Part shown: positions 46,956 to 55,015 of the stretch, one piece after another
How positions within the stretch are numbered: position 1 is the first letter of the stretch
Layout: every line of letters starts with the position of its first letter
Origin: Corynebacterium faecale
GTDB taxonomy: Bacteria > Actinomycetota > Actinomycetes > Mycobacteriales > Mycobacteriaceae
DNA length: 64,000 nt
Direction: 5' to 3'
NCBI RefSeq assembly: GCF_030408735.1
Contig: NZ_CP047204.1
Coordinates: 682,001 to 746,000, forward strand
Notes under the pieces: generated by a model
What the model was told of the DNA's origin: nothing
What the model saw: the letters and a program-made list of their open reading frames with translations, nothing else
The model's database searches: none
Made by a program: the position numbers and the translations under genes

Positions 46956-47647
46956 TCCTTGCTGACGCTGGTCTCCACAGTGGAGGTCGGCGATGGCTCC
47001 CACCCATCCGGGGGTGTCACCAGACCGAGCTCATAGATGCGCTCCTCAGGGTCAATGCGATCCGAGGACACCATCTGCTGCAGCACCAGGCCCTCCTCAT
47101 TGTCCACCGCGGTGATGATCGACATCGTGCCCATCGTCGTCCACCCCACGATCCTCGAACCTGTATCCTCCACCACCCGTGAGCTGCGGAGTTCCGTCAA
47201 TAGCTGGGTTGTGGATGCCGCCTTGGCATTGTTGGCGAAGAACTGGAACTGTCCCACCTCGGCACCTGTACACGCGGAGGAATTCTCCACGCCATTCGGA
47301 TCGCAGGTATCAAACTGCTCGAACAGACTCCGCGGCGCGAGCGATTGGAACACCTCGTAGATGTCCTCGATCTCCTCATCCAGCTCATCCTGACGTGCGC
47401 TTGTCGACGTCTCGACCACCTCCGTGGTCGTTGTTTCTGCCGAGGGCGAACCGGTGGGCGAGGGGGACGCCGAAGGCGTGGTGGGGCTGGGCGTGGTGGT
47501 GGAGGTGGCGGTGGTGGTGGGACTGACCTGGGTTGTTGTGGCCGGGCCGGGGTCCTGTTCCTCCCCGGAGGAGCAGGAGGCGAGGACAGGGATGAGCGCC
47601 ACTAGTCCCGTTGCAAAGCGGATGCGGGTACGTGGGGTCGACGCCAC
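46952..47647 (-). CDS. Lipoprotein with Ser/Thr/Pro-rich stalk
   Basis: Lipobox LASC with C25 as lipid anchor, then about 60 residues of T, S and P (ATTTQVSPTTTATSTTT-like) as a wall-spanning stalk, followed by a ~140-residue globular domain (IYEVFQSLAPRSLFEQFDTC, SRIVGWTTMGTMSIITAV). No enzyme motif is seen. GTG 47647 has AAGGAG 9 nt upstream. Its 3' end overlaps the YlbL-type gene by 4 nt in converging orientation. Confidence 0.75.
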   Translation of the reverse strand: MASTPRTRIRFATGLVALIPVLASCSSGEEQDPGPATTTQVSPTTTATSTTTPSPTTPSASPSPTGSPSAETTTTEVVETSTSARQDELDEEIEDIYEVFQSLAPRSLFEQFDTCDPNGVENSSACTGAEVGQFQFFANNAKAASTTQLLTELRSSRVVEDTGSRIVGWTTMGTMSIITAVDNEEGLVLQQMVSSDRIDPEERIYELGLVTPPDGWEPSPTSTVETSVSKD

Positions 47648-47730
47648 TGTCTGGTTCTCCTTGGAATCGTGCTGCCTTTACTACAGGTTAACTGGTCCAA
47701 TTCTAGCTAACCGGAGTGAATCTGAGACGG

Positions 47731-48255
47731 TTAGAACTCCTCCGGGTCTGCTTCCAGGGTGTACCGCAGTGCCGCGATCACACCAGGAGCCACCCCCGGA
47801 CCACCACGAAGCTCAATCTCATCCTCGGAGAACGGCCCGCGAGCAGCTAATTCGGAATCGGTGGGGCGTAGCTGCAACAGCGTCAACTCAGCTTCTCCGC
47901 GCAACACGCCAGAGAACAGGCGGGCCGGGCGGGGTTCCGAACCTGGAATGGAGGAGTCCGTGAACATGATCTCCTGCACCAGTAGCGCACCTGCAATCTG
48001 GGCGGGCCACGCCAGGCGCGAGACATAATCCCCCAGTGCTTCCGACCCCGGAAGTAGGTTATCGGGAAGGTTGTCCTGAACCACGAGGGTGAGGGGTGAA
48101 TCCTCGATGTCCTCGTCAAGGGTGTCCACCAACATTTCAGTGGGGACCAGTGCAAACAGGGTGGGGCCCTGATCCCATCCTTCAGCGTGGATGAAGTCGA
48201 CTGCCTCCAACATCGCCTTGTTGAGAGCCTGCGGACTGAAAACAGCGTCGTTCAT
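47731..48255 (-). CDS. PPA1309-family protein
   Basis: The 174-residue protein (MNDAVFSPQALNKAMLEAVDF..., RPARLFSGVLRGEAELTLLQLRPT..., VAPGVIAALRYTLEAD) fits the actinobacterial PPA1309 family, which is usually divergent from the UPF0182 gene as here. AAGGA lies 7 nt before ATG 48255; the neighbouring ATG 48258 is possible. The long open frame to 48453 runs over the divergent gene and is not credible. The function is unknown. Confidence 0.85.
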   Translation of the reverse strand: MNDAVFSPQALNKAMLEAVDFIHAEGWDQGPTLFALVPTEMLVDTLDEDIEDSPLTLVVQDNLPDNLLPGSEALGDYVSRLAWPAQIAGALLVQEIMFTDSSIPGSEPRPARLFSGVLRGEAELTLLQLRPTDSELAARGPFSEDEIELRGGPGVAPGVIAALRYTLEADPEEF

Positions 48256-48355
48256 CATTTTTTCCTTAAAGAATCGTCTTGTTGGTCTTTGAATGCGATT
48301 AAACCGTAGAGTAGGGGAGAAACGAAGAAAATCGCATTTACATAAGGATATTGTC

Positions 48356-51334
48356 TTGGCGACTGGTCTCACACCCCCACCCCAACCGATCAAGCGACCG
48401 CCAAAAGTAGTGACGTGGATCATCGGCATCATCGCGCTGCTGGTCCTGATCACCCCGCTGGCTGTCGGTTTCTACACTGACTGGCTGTGGTTCGGTGAAG
48501 TGGATTACCGTGGCGTGTTTAGCACCGTCATTGTCACCCGCATCATCTTGTTCATAGTCTTCGCGCTCCTGGCAGGTCTCATTACCTGGCTGGCCGGCTA
48601 CTTCACCATCAAACTGCGTCCCGATGAACTGACCGCCTTCGACGCGGAATCACCTGTCTTCCAGTACCGCCAGATGATTGAGAACAGCCTCCGTCGCATT
48701 CTCATCATCGTCCCGGTCTTCGTCGGCCTGCTCGCCGGCCTGGTTGGTCAGCGTTCCTGGCGCACCGTCCAGCTGTTCCTCAACCGTCAGTCCTTCGGCG
48801 TGGAGGACCAGCAGTTCGGCATGGATTATGGGTTCTACGCCTTCGCCTTGCCGATGCTCCGACTCATCACCGGTTCAGTATCAATGCTGCTGGTCGTTGC
48901 CTTCATCATCGCCCTGGTCGGACACTACCTTCTGGGTGGCATCCGTGCGGGCAATCAGATGACCGGTCAGAAGCCCTTCATCTCCCGTGGCGCACGCATC
49001 CAGCTGGCGGTCACCGCTGGCCTGTGGATGATCATCCGGGTCATCGGATACTGGCTCGATCGTTATGACCTCCTGATCAAGGAGAACCAGACCTTCACCG
49101 GTGCCGGTTACACAGACATCAACGCACAGCTGCCGGCCAAGATCATCCTCATGGTCATCGCGGCCATCGTGGCAGTGGCATTCTTCTCCGCGATCTTCCT
49201 CAAGGATCTCCGTATCCCCGGACTGGCTGTGGTGCTTCTGGTGCTCAGCTCGATCGTGGTGGGTGCTGCTTGGCCACTCATGCTGGAGCGCTTCTCCGTC
49301 CAGCCGAACCGTGCTGAGAAAGAATCCGAGTACATCTCGCGGAACATCGAATCCACGCGTTATGCCTACGGCATCACGGATGAAGAGGTCTCCTACCTTG
49401 AGAACTGGGGTTCTGGCGGCGCTACAAACGCTGAAGTGGCAGCCGATGAGGCGACCATTTCCAATATCCGTCTCCTGGATCCGCAGATTCTGTCCCCGAC
49501 CTTCACCCAGCAGCAGCAGCTCAGGAACTTCTATGGATTCCCGGAGCAGCTGGCCATGGACCGCTATGAAGTTGACGGCGAACTCCGTGACTTCGTCGTG
49601 GCAGCCCGCGAACTGGATCCGAACTCCCTGCAGCAGAACCAGCAGGACTGGATTAACCGCCACACCGTGTACACCCACGGCAACGGTTTCATCGCAGCAC
49701 AGGCCAACCAGGTCGATGAGGTTGCACGCGATGTCGGATCCACCCGTGGTGGTTACCCGGTGTACACCGTGTCCGATCTTCAGTCCAATGCCCGTGCCGC
49801 TGAGAGCGAAAACGCTGAAGAACTCGGCATCATGGTTGATCAGCCACGCGTCTACTACGGCCCACTGATCGCCTCCGCTTCGGATGGTGCGGACTACGCC
49901 ATCGTCGGTGACACCGGCGACGGCCCGGTCGAGTATGACACCGACTCCACCAGTTACACCTACGACGGTGATGGCGGCGTTGGCATCGGAAACATGGTCA
50001 ACCGTGCGGCTTTCGCCCTGCGCTACCAGGAGATGAACATGATTCTCTCCGACCGCGTCGGTTCTGAATCGAAGATTCTCTTCGAGCGTGACCCGCGCAC
50101 CCGCGTGGAAAAGGTCGCCCCCTGGTTGACCACCGATTCCAAGTCCTACCCAACCGTCATCGACGGTCGTATCAAGTGGATCGTGGACGGTTACACCACG
50201 CTGGACAGCCTGCCGTACTCCACCCGTTCATCACTGGATGAGGCCACCGCTGACTCCGTGGTGGTTGATGAGTTCCAGCAGCCGCTGATCACCGACCGTG
50301 TCGGCTACATCCGTAACTCCGTCAAGGCGGTTGTGGATGCCTACGACGGAAGCGTTGAGCTCTACGAGTTCGACACGGAGGATCCTGTGCTCAAGGCCTG
50401 GCAGGGTGTATTCCCCGATGTTATCCAGCCGGAATCTGAGATCTCTGACGAGCTCCGCAACCACCTGCGTTACCCGGAGGATCTGTTCAAGATCCAGCGT
50501 GACATGCTCGCCCAGTACCACGTCGATGATGCCGGCACCTTCTTCACCAACGATGCTTTCTGGTCTGTTCCCAATGACCCGACCGCACCTGAGGGTCGCC
50601 AGGAGCTCAAGCAGCCTCCGTACTACATTGTCGCCGCTGATCCGGAGACCGGTGAGTCCAGCTTCCAGCTGATCACCCCGTTCCGTGGTCTGCAGCGTGA
50701 GTACCTGTCCGCACACATGTCAGCATCCTCTGATCCTGACACCTACGGTCAGATCACCGTCCGCGTTCTTCCTACCGGCGCTGTGACCCAGGGCCCGAAG
50801 CAGGCGCAGGATGCGATGATGTCCTCTGACCAGGTGGCTCAGGACCAGACATTGTGGCGTGGATCCAACGACCTCTACAACGGCAACCTGTTGACTCTGC
50901 CAGTTGGCGGTGGAGAGATCCTCTATGTGGAGCCGATCTACTCTCAGCGTAAGGATCAGGAATCAGCGTTCCCGAAGCTGCTGCGTGTTCTGGTCTTCTA
51001 CAAGGGACAGGTTGGCTACGCCCCGACAATCGCTGAGGCTCTGTCCCAGGCGGGAATCGACCCGGCTGCAGCCCAGGACATCGAAGTGGTTCAGGAAGAC
51101 GGCAGCGTCGTTGTCCCTGAGACTGACGTTCCTGTTGAAGATGGAGACACCCCTGCTGAGGTTGAAACCCCGACCGCTCCAGCTGGTTCTGAAGCTGAAG
51201 GTATCGACTCCATCAACGAAGCACTCCGTAACCTGGAGACCGCCCGCGATGGCTCCTTCGAAGAGTACGGCCGTGCACTCGATGCGCTGGACCGTGCAGT
51301 CGAGGGCTACCAGGGTGCTGGCGCCGGAGAGTAA
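48356..51334 (+). CDS. UPF0182-family membrane protein
   Basis: The 992-residue protein has about seven membrane helices in the first ~340 residues (IIGIIALLVLITPLAVGFYTDWLWFGEVDYRGVF is the family hallmark) and a large exported C-terminal domain with an acidic, low-complexity tail (VPETDVPVEDGDTPAEVETP). It is the Rv3193c counterpart. I start at TTG 48356 (MATGLTPPP...), 7 nt after AAGGA; the frame upstream to 48293 has no ribosome site. The function is not established. Confidence 0.9.
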   Translation: MATGLTPPPQPIKRPPKVVTWIIGIIALLVLITPLAVGFYTDWLWFGEVDYRGVFSTVIVTRIILFIVFALLAGLITWLAGYFTIKLRPDELTAFDAESPVFQYRQMIENSLRRILIIVPVFVGLLAGLVGQRSWRTVQLFLNRQSFGVEDQQFGMDYGFYAFALPMLRLITGSVSMLLVVAFIIALVGHYLLGGIRAGNQMTGQKPFISRGARIQLAVTAGLWMIIRVIGYWLDRYDLLIKENQTFTGAGYTDINAQLPAKIILMVIAAIVAVAFFSAIFLKDLRIPGLAVVLLVLSSIVVGAAWPLMLERFSVQPNRAEKESEYISRNIESTRYAYGITDEEVSYLENWGSGGATNAEVAADEATISNIRLLDPQILSPTFTQQQQLRNFYGFPEQLAMDRYEVDGELRDFVVAARELDPNSLQQNQQDWINRHTVYTHGNGFIAAQANQVDEVARDVGSTRGGYPVYTVSDLQSNARAAESENAEELGIMVDQPRVYYGPLIASASDGADYAIVGDTGDGPVEYDTDSTSYTYDGDGGVGIGNMVNRAAFALRYQEMNMILSDRVGSESKILFERDPRTRVEKVAPWLTTDSKSYPTVIDGRIKWIVDGYTTLDSLPYSTRSSLDEATADSVVVDEFQQPLITDRVGYIRNSVKAVVDAYDGSVELYEFDTEDPVLKAWQGVFPDVIQPESEISDELRNHLRYPEDLFKIQRDMLAQYHVDDAGTFFTNDAFWSVPNDPTAPEGRQELKQPPYYIVAADPETGESSFQLITPFRGLQREYLSAHMSASSDPDTYGQITVRVLPTGAVTQGPKQAQDAMMSSDQVAQDQTLWRGSNDLYNGNLLTLPVGGGEILYVEPIYSQRKDQESAFPKLLRVLVFYKGQVGYAPTIAEALSQAGIDPAAAQDIEVVQEDGSVVVPETDVPVEDGDTPAEVETPTAPAGSEAEGIDSINEALRNLETARDGSFEEYGRALDALDRAVEGYQGAGAGE

Positions 51335-51366
51335 ATTCCCCGCCAGGACTCCCTGAGTGAGATCTC

Positions 51367-51407
51367 CGTATGGCCCCGCCACTGTTGAACAGTGGCGGGG
51401 CCATACG
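51367..51407. terminator. Perfect 20-bp inverted repeat after the UPF0182 gene
   Basis: CGTATGGCCCCGCCACTGTT at 51367-51386 and its exact complement at 51388-51407 meet at one central G. Only GTGTTGATC follows, so there is no T tract. Placement 33 nt past the stop codon makes a terminator or mRNA-stabilising hairpin the best reading. Confidence 0.65.
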
Positions 51408-51422
51408 TGTTGATCAGGGGAT

Positions 51423-51451
51423 TTGGTCGTATCTGACGTGGCCTGTATAGT
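51423..51451 (+). promoter_or_regulatory. Promoter of initiator tRNA copy 1
   Basis: TTGGTC (51423-51428) and TATAGT (51446-51451) with a 17-nt spacer, ~75 nt before the tRNA. The second copy has the same TTGGnn-17-TATAGT arrangement. Confidence 0.65.
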
Positions 51452-51525
51452 TATTCAATGTCGTCAGGAACACGGAAGTTAGTTCCAGTGCCTGTCAATT
51501 AAGGTGAAATTTAATAGCACCGCGT

Positions 51526-51599
51526 CGCGGGGTGGAGCAGCTCGGTAGCTCGCTGGGCTCATAACCCAGAGGTCGTAGGTTCGAATCCTGCCCCCGCTA
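51526..51599 (+). tRNA. tRNA-fMet (CAT), initiator, copy 1
   Basis: The acceptor arm CGCGGGG/CCCCGCT leaves position 1 (C) unpaired with T72, and the anticodon stem ends in three G-C pairs (CTGGG CTCATAA CCCAG), both initiator hallmarks. The T arm is GTAGG-TTCGAAT-CCTGC with discriminator A. CCA is not encoded. Confidence 0.96.
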
Positions 51600-51603
51600 C
51601 TAC

Positions 51604-51642
51604 TCCCAGAATCCTCTTCAACTTCGGTTGAAGGGGATTTTG
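51604..51642 (+). terminator. Terminator of tRNA-fMet copy 1
   Basis: AATCCTCTTCAAC and GTTGAAGGGGATT form a stem closed by a TTCG tetraloop (two G-T pairs), followed by TTGGCGTT. Confidence 0.7.
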
Positions 51643-51682
51643 GCGTTGATCGGGGATGTTCCAGCTGCTGTATCTTGGGGGC

Positions 51683-52069
51683 ATGATCACCCGCTGGAGA
51701 TATCTGGAAGAGTTGTTTTTATATGCCAGTGAGAACCAGACGCACACCATCGCCACCATGCTGCAGGATGAATTGCAGGAACTGGGTTTCCTGCCCGCGA
51801 ACCAGAGTCCCGCTATCACGCCATCGAACGAAGACATCATGGGGTTGAAGGGTTATTGGCACGAACAGTTCGGTGGGACTGTTGACCCTGCCCATCATGT
51901 GCTTTCCTCAATTAATTACCGGTTGGTTTTCACTAGTGCGCGTGATCCAGGTTTGGATGCCCTGAGCATGCAGGTCTATGGGGCAGTGAGAAGAGTTATC
52001 GGGCAATTTGACGGCGTGGAATATTTCAGCATGTTCAGTGAAGATCAAGAAGACAATGAGATCAGCTGA
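51683..52069 (+). CDS. Small protein of unknown function between the tRNA copies
   Basis: I do not recognise this 128-residue protein. It is soluble, without signal peptide or membrane segment, mostly alpha/beta by sequence (ITRWRYLEELFLYASENQTHT, INYRLVFTSARDPGLDALSMQVYGAVRRVIGQFDGVEYF) and ends in an acidic tail. GGGGGC directly precedes ATG 51683; the open frame extends back to 51656 inside the tRNA terminator, which is unlikely. It lies alone, converging on the peptide operon. Codon use looks ordinary. Confidence 0.65.
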   Translation: MITRWRYLEELFLYASENQTHTIATMLQDELQELGFLPANQSPAITPSNEDIMGLKGYWHEQFGGTVDPAHHVLSSINYRLVFTSARDPGLDALSMQVYGAVRRVIGQFDGVEYFSMFSEDQEDNEIS

Positions 52070-52089
52070 CAGGGCCCCAGGAAGATAGG

Positions 52090-52127
52090 AAAAATCCTCC
52101 AGCGCCGTGGTGGGCCCTGGAGGATTT
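52090..52127 (-). terminator. Terminator of the small-peptide operon
   Basis: On the minus strand AAATCCTCCAG pairs with CTGGAGGATTT and is followed by a T run (five Ts), 19 nt past the stop codon of the 34-residue gene. Confidence 0.85.
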
Positions 52128-52145
52128 GTAATGTGATGCTTGGGG

Positions 52146-52250
52146 TTAGAGAGACAGCAGGCCACTGATGGCGCTGAATACCAGCCCGAGGCTACTTCCG
52201 ATTATCGGGAGGTTGGAGTAGAAGCCAGCGAAGGTTTCAAAATAATGCAC
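52146..52250 (-). CDS. 34-residue hydrophobic peptide, second gene of a small operon
   Basis: GTG at 52250, 7 nt after a perfect AGGAG, starts a 34-residue peptide that reads MHYFETFAGFYSNLP and then a glycine/serine-rich hydrophobic helix ending SAISGLLSL. There is no signal peptide and no cysteine. Size, lack of export signal, hydrophobic face and clustering with a second small peptide recall corynebacterial mycomembrane peptides such as PorA and PorH, but I see no direct sequence match. It is below the usual gene-length limit and likely overlooked by automatic annotation. Confidence 0.72.
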   Translation of the reverse strand: MHYFETFAGFYSNLPIIGSSLGLVFSAISGLLSL

Positions 52251-52289
52251 GAAAGGACTCCTAGATAGGGGTGGGGAGGGTACCGATTT

Positions 52290-52439
52290 TTAAGAAGATG
52301 CCCCGAAGGTCTGCAGGGCGGCATCGAAGAACGGGGCGAGCATGATGGTGCCAACTACGAGTTCGATGAGAAGTGGAAACTCGAGGATGTTATTGGCGAT
52401 TGCCTGTGCCATCTGTTGGAAGGCGGTGAAATCCGTCAA
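52290..52439 (-). CDS. 49-residue hydrophobic peptide, first gene of a small operon
   Basis: TTG at 52439 lies 6 nt after GAAAGGA. The 49-residue product starts MTDFTAFQQMAQAIANNI and continues with a strongly hydrophobic helix (ELVVGTIMLAPFFDAALQ), ending FGASS. It has no signal peptide or cysteine. An in-frame ATG at 52478 would add 13 residues but has no ribosome site. The 39-nt gap to the 34-residue gene and a single terminator after the latter imply one transcript. A porin-like or mycomembrane peptide is the leading guess. Confidence 0.72.
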   Translation of the reverse strand: MTDFTAFQQMAQAIANNILEFPLLIELVVGTIMLAPFFDAALQTFGASS

Positions 52440-52606
52440 CGGGAGTCCTTTCAAGGAGGGCGGGAAAGCGAGAGGCATACTGTGCTTCTACGTAGGGAAA
52501 CCTTCCCGGTGCGCTACGCGTGAATAATAGCAGCAAAACCGCTAAGGCACATCCGGGTTGAAGATCTATTTTTCTTGACGGATAACTGCCTGGTGGGTAC
52601 CCATAA

Positions 52607-52635
52607 TTGGGGTTTATCGGGTTCTCATGTATAGT
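52607..52635 (+). promoter_or_regulatory. Promoter of initiator tRNA copy 2
   Basis: TTGGGG (52607-52612) and TATAGT (52630-52635) with a 17-nt spacer, ~60 nt before the tRNA. It mirrors the copy 1 promoter. Confidence 0.65.
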
Positions 52636-52695
52636 CATCACTCGTAGCCAGCAAGATTGCTTGATGGTTCAGGTGATGTTTATACAGCACCGCGT

Positions 52696-52769
52696 CGCGG
52701 GGTGGAGCAGCTCGGTAGCTCGCTGGGCTCATAACCCAGAGGTCGTAGGTTCGAATCCTGCCCCCGCTA
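52696..52769 (+). tRNA. tRNA-fMet (CAT), initiator, copy 2
   Basis: Identical over all 74 nt to the copy at 51526-51599, with the same 1-72 mismatch and G-C-rich anticodon stem. Confidence 0.96.
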
Positions 52770-52776
52770 CTACTTC

Positions 52777-52814
52777 CCAGAATCCCCTTCAGCTTCGGTT
52801 GAAGGGGATTCTGG
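52777..52814 (+). terminator. Terminator of tRNA-fMet copy 2
   Basis: CCAGAATCCCCTTCAGC and GTTGAAGGGGATTCTGG form a long stem around TTCG, with CGTTTC following. The stem is better paired than that of copy 1. Confidence 0.75.
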
Positions 52815-52972
52815 CGTTTCGGGATTTACCCGGATTCTGGGGGTCGGGAGGCATCAAGAAGTTTGTCTGTGGAATCTAGACAGGTAAAAGCACATATTTT
52901 TACTTAGCTTGATGTTTTTCGTCGTTAAGCACGCTTGTCGACGCCCCGCCTGCGTCGCGGGGCGGGCGACGG

Positions 52973-54811
52973 TCAGCGCGGTTTGCGTTTGACGATGACG
53001 TCGGGATCCTCCGGGTCATCGGGTGTGGCATCGGTGAACCATTCCGTGAGACTCGGATCCTCGCTGTCGAAGTCAGCGCCGGCACCCTCGTCCTTCTTCA
53101 CCTGGGTGACACCGAAGATGAAGTCATCCCCGTGTTCATCGATACCCTGCGTCACGCCCTTCCGGATCGCGGCGAGGGCGTAGGTTCGGCGGATCATCAT
53201 CGGATCGTTTTTCAGGTCGATGGCCCAGGAGATCATCACGCCGACGAGAATGATCGCGAAGGGGAGTGCGCACGTGACCATGATGGATTGGAGTCCAGAG
53301 AGCGCATTCTGACCACCGGCCAACAGCAGCGACATTGCCACCAGGCCCAGCATGGAGCCCCAGATGATGGTGACCGGTTTGGATGGGACGGTGCGGCCGG
53401 ATTGGGACATCGATCCCATCACGTTGGTGGCGGAATCCGCCGCGGTGACGAAGAAGATCACGATCGCAATGAGGACGATGATGGAGGTAATGGTTGCGAA
53501 CGGCAGATTGCCCATCAGGTCGAACATGACGTTCTCGCCGGAACCCTTGATCTCCATGTCGCCGCCGTTCATGCGCTGCCAGATGGTGGAGCCACCGAAG
53601 ATGATGAACCACAGCATGGAGATGCCCGATGGGACGAGCACCACCACGACGACGAACTCGCGTAGTGTCCGGCCCCGGGAGATTTTGGCTATGAACATGC
53701 CCACGAAAGGTGACCAGGAGATCCACCATGCCCACAGGAGTGTGGTCCAGCTCTGGAGGAAGATCTTCTCTGTCTCGCCCTCGCTCGGGTAGACGGTGAG
53801 CATGGCGGGTAGACCGTCGACAAAGGTGAGCAGCGTGGCGGGTACGAGGTCCAACAGGAACACAGTCGGGCCCGCGAGCAGCGCGAACAGGGTCAAGCCG
53901 ATGACCAACAGCATGTTCGCATTGGAGAGCATGCGGATGCCCTTCTTCACACCGGATACCGCGGAGAAGATGAAGATCACGGTCAGGAGGGTGATCGCGA
54001 TGATGAGGAAGGTATCACCGCTGACATCTTGGCCCGTGACGATCGAGGTGCCGGTCTGGATCTGCAGGGCACCGATGCCGAGGGAGGTGGCGGTGCCGAA
54101 GAGGGTGACCAGCACGGCGAAGATATCAATGATCTTTCCCAGGACACGGTTGTTGCCACCGGGGAAGACAGGTTCAAACAGGGATGAGATCAGTGGCAGG
54201 CGACCCCGTCGGTAGGAGGCGTATGCGATGGATCCGCCGACGAGTGCGTAGACGGGCCACGCCAGGGATGCCTGGTGCAGGATGGCCTGCGCGATGGCCT
54301 GGGTGACCAGTCCGCTGGATTCCGCCTCGAGGCTGGAACCCGGCGGGGGAGTGAGGAAGTGGATGAGCGGTTCCATCGGCCCGTAGAAGATCAGACCGAT
54401 GCCCAGACCTGCGGCGAACAGCATGGAGATCCAGGACGTGGTGGAATAGTCCGGTTCGCTGTCATCATCCCCGAGGGGAATTCTGCCGGTGGGGGCAAAA
54501 CCGATCACCAGCATGAAGAGAGTGACCGCCACGATGAGAGCGCCGAAGAACCAGGCGAAGTTCTCCACCACCCAACCCTGCATGGTGGTGCCCACTTGAT
54601 TGATGCCGGTGGGTGAGATGACCGCCCAGATGAAGACTGCGGCGGAAAAGAGCAGTGCTACAGCGAACACCGATTTGCTGGTGGGAAACTTCGCATCTGT
54701 GTCATCCACGCTGATACCCGGTACCAGTGCGGGGTGAATGGAACGTTCGCCGGACGAGGCTTTTTTCAAAGCGCTGGGAAGACGTTTCTTGGGTGCCCCA
54801 GGGGTATTCAT
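52973..54811 (-). CDS. BCCT-family osmolyte transporter
   Basis: The 612-residue carrier has 12 predicted membrane helices, cytoplasmic N- and C-terminal tails, and the BCCT glycine-rich helix (LGIGLIFYGPMEPL) plus the Trp-rich WTTLLWAWWISWSPFVGMFIAKISRGRTLREF. The family takes up betaine, ectoine, proline or carnitine with Na+ or H+. The acidic C-terminal tail (DDPEDPDVIVKRKPR) may sense osmolality as in BetP. It differs enough from BetP (G-L-G-I-G-L versus G-M-G-I-G-L) that an EctP/LcoP-like role is as likely; the substrate is not decided. Confidence 0.92.
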   Translation of the reverse strand: MNTPGAPKKRLPSALKKASSGERSIHPALVPGISVDDTDAKFPTSKSVFAVALLFSAAVFIWAVISPTGINQVGTTMQGWVVENFAWFFGALIVAVTLFMLVIGFAPTGRIPLGDDDSEPDYSTTSWISMLFAAGLGIGLIFYGPMEPLIHFLTPPPGSSLEAESSGLVTQAIAQAILHQASLAWPVYALVGGSIAYASYRRGRLPLISSLFEPVFPGGNNRVLGKIIDIFAVLVTLFGTATSLGIGALQIQTGTSIVTGQDVSGDTFLIIAITLLTVIFIFSAVSGVKKGIRMLSNANMLLVIGLTLFALLAGPTVFLLDLVPATLLTFVDGLPAMLTVYPSEGETEKIFLQSWTTLLWAWWISWSPFVGMFIAKISRGRTLREFVVVVVLVPSGISMLWFIIFGGSTIWQRMNGGDMEIKGSGENVMFDLMGNLPFATITSIIVLIAIVIFFVTAADSATNVMGSMSQSGRTVPSKPVTIIWGSMLGLVAMSLLLAGGQNALSGLQSIMVTCALPFAIILVGVMISWAIDLKNDPMMIRRTYALAAIRKGVTQGIDEHGDDFIFGVTQVKKDEGAGADFDSEDPSLTEWFTDATPDDPEDPDVIVKRKPR

Positions 54812-55015
54812 CGGAATGATCCTTATCTCTATGGAATGATCAATGCCGCCAGTTTAGTCCCGTGGGGGTTCCCTTGGTTTCAGCGGTGGGGGGATGACAA
54901 CTTAAGCGATATGTTCTGGAATCTGATACCGGATGCCCGCCCTAAACGGTAGGTATGACCAATAACACTCTTAGTTTCGTGGCGAGAACTGCATAACACC
55001 TCTAGATTGAAAGTT

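Larger units (their letters stand above)
51516..51642 (+). repeat. Repeat unit 1: leader, tRNA-fMet and terminator
   Basis: Bases 51516-51604 are identical to 52686-52774 (89 bp), and the following terminator hairpins are close variants of each other with one single-base indel. The duplicated unit starts 10 nt before the tRNA (AGCACCGCGT). Confidence 0.9.
52686..52814 (+). repeat. Repeat unit 2: leader, tRNA-fMet and terminator
   Basis: Second copy of the unit at 51516-51642, in the same orientation and 1170 bp further on. The first 89 bp are identical. Confidence 0.9.

Noticed and set aside
51526..52769. tRNA pair as attachment sites of a prophage or integrative element
   Set aside because: The intervening 1.1 kb has no integrase, excisionase or phage-like gene, and both copies are complete with promoters and terminators. 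Recombination is possible, but a site-specific element is not supported.
52607..52879. 90-codon frame running across tRNA-fMet copy 2
   Set aside because: It translates the tRNA and its terminator, so it cannot be a gene.
52942..52964. GC-rich inverted repeat after tRNA copy 2 (CGCCCCGC / GCGGGGCG)
   Set aside because: The stem is only 8 bp with no T tract on either strand; too weak to call a terminator for the BCCT gene.
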